The notes under the pieces: generated by a model | Database searches by the model: none | Told to the model about the DNA's origin: nothing | Seen by the model: only the letters and a program-made list of their open reading frames with translations | Made by a program: the position numbers and the translations under genes | In this document: positions 58,881-64,000 of the stretch, in pieces | How positions within the stretch are numbered: the stretch's first letter is position 1 | Layout of the letters: the number at the start of each line of letters is the position of its first letter | From: Phoronis australis | Lineage: Eukaryota; Phoronida; Phoronidae | Reading direction: 5' to 3' | NCBI GenBank assembly: GCA_002633005.1 | Contig: NMRA01000541.1 | Span: 186,001-250,000, forward strand | DNA length: 64,000 nt

Positions 58881-60171
58881 TTACTCTGTCTTCTGATGTA
58901 CTACGAACTCGCCACATTGGGATCGAAAAAACGACTTATCCGAGTGACGACTAGAATTTAAGTAGTCATTTTGACGACTTTTAAAGGGAAATACTGACTT
59001 AGCAATGGTGGCTGGCTATATCAATTTCCAGTTTAATCATAGATTTCTGATGATAAGAACGTGTAGTTTGATCAGTACAGATAAAGGCTGTTTTCGTCAC
59101 AATTTATGTTTCAAAAATAATTTCAGTGTAAATGTTTTTTGCCATCTACCATCAAACCCTACAATTAAGCAGATGCGCATATATGCGAAATAATGTTGTG
59201 TTGTTTCGCAAAATTGCTCTACTCAAATGTTTCGCCTGAGCTCCGTAGTTAGGCGTATGCGATTCCCATTGTAGGTACGTATTTATTGGCCGTATCTTTG
59301 TCCACTGCAGCACTCAGCAATAGAGTAATACAATGGTGCAAACTTATCACGATAAAGCATTCAAACAAAACATCAATCTGGACAAAATACATAATCAAAA
59401 AATACAACTTACCTGCGGAAGAATACATTCATTACACGAGAGACATAGTATGCGCATGCGTATACAGTACATATGCGCAATAATTAGCTTTTCCTTGTCA
59501 CTACGAGCGCTCTCTTGCATGAACTCAAGCTGTCACGATTATAATTGTCGCGTATATGCATGATATCATAGATCCAAGGACTTGCGCGTCAATGTCAGAA
59601 TCGACAGTTTCCGCTTTTGAGCGACGAGTTAGGCAAAAACGACGATTTAAATCGACGATTTTTACTGCGAACATTTAATGAGCGTATAATCGGAAACAAG
59701 AAGCAGCTTATCACATTGCAATTCCAGCACATATTCAATGGAATTCTCCGTTTTGACAGTCACATGATTTGTTCTGATTGAAGTTGGCACATGTGCAAGT
59801 ACAAAACACCTCCGGGGAAGAAGCCGAAATACCACAGGTGCTCTAGCAGACGCCCTCGGAAGAGATTCATTTCCTCTCACAGGGATCATTTCAGAAAAAA
59901 GTAGGCTATCAGTCAGTAGATGGCCTCAAATCTACTAATGGTCCAATTTTTCAGGACCTATGAATCACGTTATTCGAATGTCTGCCCTTTTTCAATTATA
60001 TATTTGGGAGTTGGCATTTAAATGTGCGTGTTTTCGTCTGCTGCATTATTAGTGAATTAGTTTGAACGGCTAACAGCATTTTAATTTAATGACATACACA
60101 AATCCACAGTTGGAATCTGCATTTTCGCAATATGCTCATCCCCTGCACAGAAACTATATTGCTTTAATTAC
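58881..60171. other. Cyclase intron, unassigned part
   Basis: No exon is needed here, because the flanking exons join without missing residues; nothing else recognised. Confidence 0.5.
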
Positions 60172-60318
60172 CGTCAAATGGTTCGCGTAGTCCATTTCGT
60201 TTTGAAGGCATGGAAGCTGTAGCATGTCTAATGCGAGTCTACAAACACATGGTGCGTGATCTTGGTAAGTCTCTGGTACTCCACATACTGTCATGTACTT
60301 ACTACCAGCTGTTTCAAC
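60172..60318 (-). CDS. Soluble guanylate cyclase beta-type subunit, catalytic exon 2 of 3 seen
   Basis: Acceptor ACACAG and donor ACG|GTAATT; 147 bp, 49 codons, phase 0 on both sides. It starts VETAGSKYMTVCGVPETY and continues CRLALDMLQLPCLQNEM to NHLT. It aligns to the central part of the catalytic domain, where the Glu of VET contacts the guanine base. The usual VGDKYM is AGSKYM here, so the Asp next to the guanine-recognition Glu is lost. It joins IYK of the previous exon and LTIGVHSG of the next in frame. Confidence 0.95.
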
Positions 60319-60669
60319 CTGTGTCAGAGTAAAGAACATTTGCTTCAAATCAGATTAAAAGAAATTATTAACCGGGACGGGAAGTTTTATTTTTGATTGT
60401 CTTTAGTTAGCGCCGGCCCGTCCCCCAAACTGGAAGGCTTTGATAGAAAAAGATAAAACTAGGCAACCCAGGCCGTCGGATTGGCTCTCGAAATTGTGCA
60501 ACAAGATTGTGAATGAAACAATATAAAAATTGTCCAAATGTTATTGAAAATCCCAATACAATTTACTTGAAGTCTGGGAAAATTCCACGATTCCGTTGAC
60601 ATCGAAGATATGTACTAAAAAGCAACGACTGGAAAACAATCGGCAGTGATGAGCGGCGCACCATAGGGG

Positions 60670-60695
60670 GCTGGGGGGGGGGGGNGGGGGGGGGG
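60670..60695. repeat. Poly-G run with an ambiguous base
   Basis: About 25 G on the plus strand with one N; just beyond the donor of a cyclase exon on the minus strand, within the intron. Confidence 0.9.
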
Positions 60696-60768
60696 TTATA
60701 GCTGCGCTCCCATGCATAGGCCTCCCTGGGTTGGTTTATAAGCATACGTTATTATGTGTGCGAGTTAC

Positions 60769-61006
60769 CTTATAAATTTTCCTATGTCTGTCTTTTTCAA
60801 GAAGCTCGTCAAACTTTGTGAAGACAATGTTTAGTAAATTGACAACTTTCATAGCTCCCCCACTGTCAGAGTGTGTGGCACAGAACTCGGAGAAGCGAGT
60901 GATACCAGTGAACATGACTGTGACGCAGGCGAACTTTTTGGCGGGAACAGGTCGTTGGTGTCTCAGCTCAGAAGCCACTGGCGGAGGGAGTACAGAATAC
61001 ATAAGT
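60769..61006 (-). CDS. Soluble guanylate cyclase beta-type subunit, catalytic exon 1 of 3 seen
   Basis: Acceptor CTCTTTCAG and donor AAG|GTAACT; 238 bp. It encodes LMYSVLPPPVASELRHQRPV, then PAKKFACVTVMFTGITRF, then GGAMKVVNLLNIVFTKFDEL and IYK. This is the end of the coiled-coil linker and the first half of the cyclase domain. The beta-type Gly in FTGITRF replaces the metal-binding Asp that the alpha partner supplies; that assigns it to the beta side of a heterodimer activated by nitric oxide, making cGMP in the cytosol. Upstream exons (H-NOX heme domain, HNOBA) should lie at higher coordinates but none was recognised before the window edge. Beta1-like is most likely; a lineage-specific paralogue is possible. 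Confidence 0.95.
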
Positions 61007-61097
61007 CTGAAAGAGCACGGTAGGCGGTACTTTGCATCGATATGCCACAGAGATTAAACTATCAGCGCCCAGAAGTATAAAACTTACACTTTTATGG

Positions 61098-62325
61098 TTG
61101 GCGCAGAGCGACATATTTCCGTTTTATGTCAGACATTAATATCCACCATTGTTCTATTTATATATGAAGTAAATGGTATTTATGTCTGACATAAGTCAGC
61201 CAATGAGTATTGTTGATACCTTTGTGAACGAACAAACTTCAAACACCGTCGTTGACATCACACATGAAAAACGACATGGTCCTTAAGACGCGCCATGTTT
61301 GCAAAGAAAGCATGGAGAATGTATCGACGATTCTCATTAGCTGACTAATTTCATTATAAATAAGAATTTTGTCATTTATAAGTAGACTAATTGCAGATAT
61401 TAAATTCATATCTGTCATTTAAGACTAATAAATAAAATGCCTCGAAATAAAAGAACCTCTTAGCCCATCTGTTATTAAAATCTTCGTATTACATTATTGT
61501 AAAACATTATTTTTTTTAATTTTTGAAATATTCAAAAGACTTCCCTGTTAAAGTAGGTCAAATTCGGAGTCGTGTTTTTAAGACGCTGCCGATGTATATG
61601 AAATTTTCCTAGACATATAAATACTTTAATTACGTCTTATCCTTCAATTTCCAACAAAAATATATCTAAATTTGACAGCTGTGAAGAGCTTCCGGTTTTG
61701 TTTATGATCCAATCATCAACTGAAATCCAAAAACACCTTGTTAAATAAGCAATTCCAATACAGATGGGTAACGTCCTCTAGCACTTCTTTACAAAATGTG
61801 CATAGATTTGTATCTTTAACTCCAATCTTATGTAAAAAATAAGTTTGTTGGTGTTAACCGATATACGAAAATAATCTGAAACCATCTCAATCCAGTATCA
61901 CTTGTAACTTGCAAAGAATAAGTATACGCCTTTCTCCACCAACCAGGAGATGCATCAGTAAGTGTACGCCTTTCTCCACCAATCAGGAGATGCATCAATA
62001 TCTAGGTCAGTTTCCCATTTATATTCATGTATAAGCTTTTTATAAATAGAACTAGTTAAATAAGAATATGTTTGTTTTTTCGCTAAACTTACAAGTAAAT
62101 TGGTTGGCATTAATCAATTGCGTACGATATTACTCGAAAAATATGTCAAACACAAATTAGTTTATGTAAGACATTAATATCTATGTCTCATGTAAATCTG
62201 ATATATGGTCTGACATAATTCGGATTCATGTCAGACCAAGTCGGATTTATATCAGACATAAGTCGGATTTAAGTCAGACAAAATTTGGGCTTATGTCAGA
62301 CATAAATTATTTGGCACTGCGCCAA
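61098..62325. mobile_element. 1.23-kb element with TTGGCGCAG ends and palindromic subterminal repeats
   Basis: Left end TTGGCGCAGAG, right end on the minus strand TTGGCGCAGTG. Both subterminal regions carry repeated versions of the 15-base palindrome TTATGTCAGACATAA (near 61125, 61178, 62160, 62212, 62232, 62250, 62270, 62292). A LINE fragment lies inside. The palindromes may be transposase-binding sites. Superfamily unknown; no target duplication established. Confidence 0.65.
61690..62060 (-). pseudogene. LINE reverse transcriptase C-terminal fragment
   Basis: The minus strand encodes DASPDWWRKAYTY, then TSDTGLRWFQ, RLTPTNLFF, KIGVKDTNLCTFCKEVLEDV and THLYWNC. This is the C-terminal tail of L1/Tx1-type LINE proteins with its Cys-x2-Cys-x7-His-x4-Cys-like knuckle. 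Several stops and shifts. A 40-bp direct duplication (61920-61999) repeats the WWRKAYTY segment. Confidence 0.75.
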
Positions 62326-62329
62326 TGAT

Positions 62330-63365
62330 AACTGTTGGATAACAACAATAACATGGTATTATTAAGCTTCTCGTTGCCAATGTTGAGAATGTGCTTGTTG
62401 TTGTCCAACAATCAAGTTATCCAGTCGATGCGTGTTGAGCTTGTCATCGCTTGTTGATTTCTGTAAAATTAATTAATGTTTCTATATGTCGCCATATTCT
62501 GACGGTCTGGCATAGATCCGAGAAAATGTGGCAACAGAAAACCGTAACATCCGTTTTGTCGAAGGAGACAAATTTGACGATTATTGGCAAAATTCTTCCA
62601 TGAGCTCATTTTTGTGTTGCATTTACAAGACTTTGTCATCTCTGCCTAATGACAAGACCTCTAGTCCATTTCAATGTTTTCCAAACCTGCTTACCCACAA
62701 ACTTTCCTTGCAGTCGTCTGATGAGACACAGTCTTTGGTTAAACAAATCTGGCGACTAGATTTCCCAGTGGGCGGAATCTCAAGCTTATGCAAGACCATA
62801 TCGACATGTGTATGCATATGCAATTAGCAAAACGTTTACTACAGACTTTAACTCTGTAAAGGTATGTTTTCTGTAAAGATAAACCTGTAGAATTTGATTT
62901 ATGACTTTTTACCAATCTATTATTAAGTGGTCACATGACTGTGTATTTTCAATAGAAAATTAGCAAAAACAAAGGCACGTTACTAAATTCAATTTAGAAA
63001 AGTATCGCAGTCTAAGTTATTCCGAGCACAGATTATGCCCACGGTTAGCTCTACATCGGCACTATACGATTTTCCTTAAAAGGGTTGGCTTGTTACCGAC
63101 TAGTTCACGGTAAGCTTTCACGTACTGACAAACGCTTATTAAACATTCACGGCAGATAGGACGTCTAAGTTGTGCTCTCTTCTGATCCGACGTGCCCTTT
63201 TATTGGAAATTTAGCGTATGTGCGCGAAACATTAGTTGTGCAGACGCAAATGTTGTAAGAAGACAGATCAGGCACATCCTATCTGTCGTTTTAGGAGTAG
63301 CTTAACGTCCATGTGCAAAGTACTGATATTCTGACCAATCACGTACGATCACCTCGTGGGAGTAC
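62330..63365. other. Unassigned sequence
   Basis: No recognised gene. A plus-strand frame at 62528-62827 has no domain I can identify. It is expected to be intron of the cyclase gene if that gene continues rightward. Confidence 0.35.
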
Positions 63366-63368
63366 AAA

Positions 63369-63661
63369 GTGGCTGATCTAGAATACCATAAGGGGGGGGC
63401 GACATGTTGTCTCGGGGAACCGGGCAAAGTGCGACGATTGTATGTGCAGCAGGCAATAAGTTGCGGAAGACGGGTATGTGAACCATCTGTTCCGAAAATA
63501 TACCGGTGGACTAAAAAAATGGGACCGCCGCGATCTGCGGCGCCCCCTTCTCCGCGTCCTAGTTGCTTTCTCAATATTTCCTCGCGCTTCACGCTCTTAC
63601 TCTTCCATTTTTGCTTGCGGAAGCCAAGGGGGGGCCCTGCCCCCCCTAAATCCGCCTATGG
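63369..63661. mobile_element. MITE with GGCGGATTTAGGGGGG right end
   Basis: The right end on the minus strand reads AGGCGGATTTAGGGGGG, as in the hairpin at 14184. The left end GTGGCTGATCTAGAATACC matches it only partly. Short open frames across it are not genes. Confidence 0.55.
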
Positions 63662-63864
63662 TACACGTAGGTTGTGATGCACAGACGCAAGAATCTCGCA
63701 AACTGTCGCCGTGTATTGCCGAGATTGTTGCATACAAAGAACGCAGCCGATCGCGGTCGTCAATGGAATGTAGGCTTAAAACAATGAAAAGTTAGATCTG
63801 TCGTATGATTTGAATTCGGAAGAAAAGAATGCTGACACATCCGTTTTTGATACGCATTAATATG

Positions 63865-64000
63865 NCTGACGGCAGACGGAGGTATTGAAATTATCCAATG
63901 ACGTCAATGGTTTCACACGCAGTCTGTTCAGCAGTTCACAACACGGGTTACCGGTGTCAGCTTATCGTTTGAATTCATCGTTTAACACCAATTAATCATC
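63865..64000 (-). mobile_element. Partial second copy of the Kolobok-like element end
   Basis: On the minus strand this repeats 36640-36785 (shared in order: TGACGTCATTGG or close variant, CCGTC-GCCGTCAG, GTGTTGTGAACTGCTGAAC, AACGATGAATTCAA). It runs off the window edge. Confidence 0.8.

Noticed and set aside
61770-61990. LINE fragment at 61.7-62.0 kb as cyclase H-NOX exon
   Set aside because: Translation matches the LINE C-terminal knuckle (LCTFCKEVLEDV, YWNC) rather than a heme domain.
62190-62310. CRISPR-like or tRNA-like repeats around TTATGTCAGACATAA
   Set aside because: Motifs are palindromic, irregularly spaced and sit at both ends of a TIR-bounded element; no tRNA fold or cas gene.

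Overview
The window looks like nuclear DNA of a marine invertebrate metazoan. The reasons are intron-split animal genes (an SLC16-type monocarboxylate transporter and a soluble guanylate cyclase beta subunit), very dense and varied transposable elements (non-LTR LINEs, Gypsy, a Penelope-like element with a GIY-YIG domain, THAP-bearing P-like and Kolobok-like DNA elements, many foldback MITEs), long introns and two assembly gaps. A non-vertebrate deuterostome such as a hemichordate, echinoderm or lancelet fits best, but I cannot name the species from sequence alone. Layout: 0.7-9 kb is a pile-up of broken retroelements: a foldback element, a plus-strand LINE, a Gypsy pol fragment, one copy of a dispersed repeat, a minus-strand LINE and a Penelope-like element. 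9-13 kb holds a decayed THAP domain, a 1.47-kb TA-flanked inverted-repeat element, a small element starting CACGGCTTGG and a 43-bp minisatellite. 13.2-39.5 kb is the transporter gene on the plus strand. Four exons are visible (13239-13382, 15621-15764, 37044-38123, 39329-39531), all joined by phase-1 introns. The 21.3-kb intron between exons two and three carries most of the mobile DNA: a 4.3-kb TA-flanked element, two full copies of the dispersed repeat, a gap with a 311-bp tandem duplication, a P-like THAP element with a perfect 7-bp target duplication and a TTAA-flanked Kolobok-like element. 39.5-57 kb is mostly unrecognised intergenic DNA with minisatellites and a 525-bp foldback. 57.5-61 kb holds three consecutive catalytic-domain exons of a soluble guanylate cyclase beta-type gene on the minus strand. 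Its 5' exons should lie beyond the right edge, and its last exon was not found. 61-64 kb is again repeat-rich. The observation I find most worth testing is the dispersed repeat present at 4230-5165, 21949-23620 and 27779-29490. It is built of diverged units of about 140 bp. Each unit carries one motif whose minus-strand reading matches or nearly matches the bilaterian CTCF core consensus CCASYAGRKGGCR: five exact matches and thirteen with one mismatch, all in one orientation. If CTCF binds these, the element spreads ready-made arrays of co-oriented insulator-type sites, here inside a transporter intron. This comes from reading the sequence only; no binding data or database search was available.
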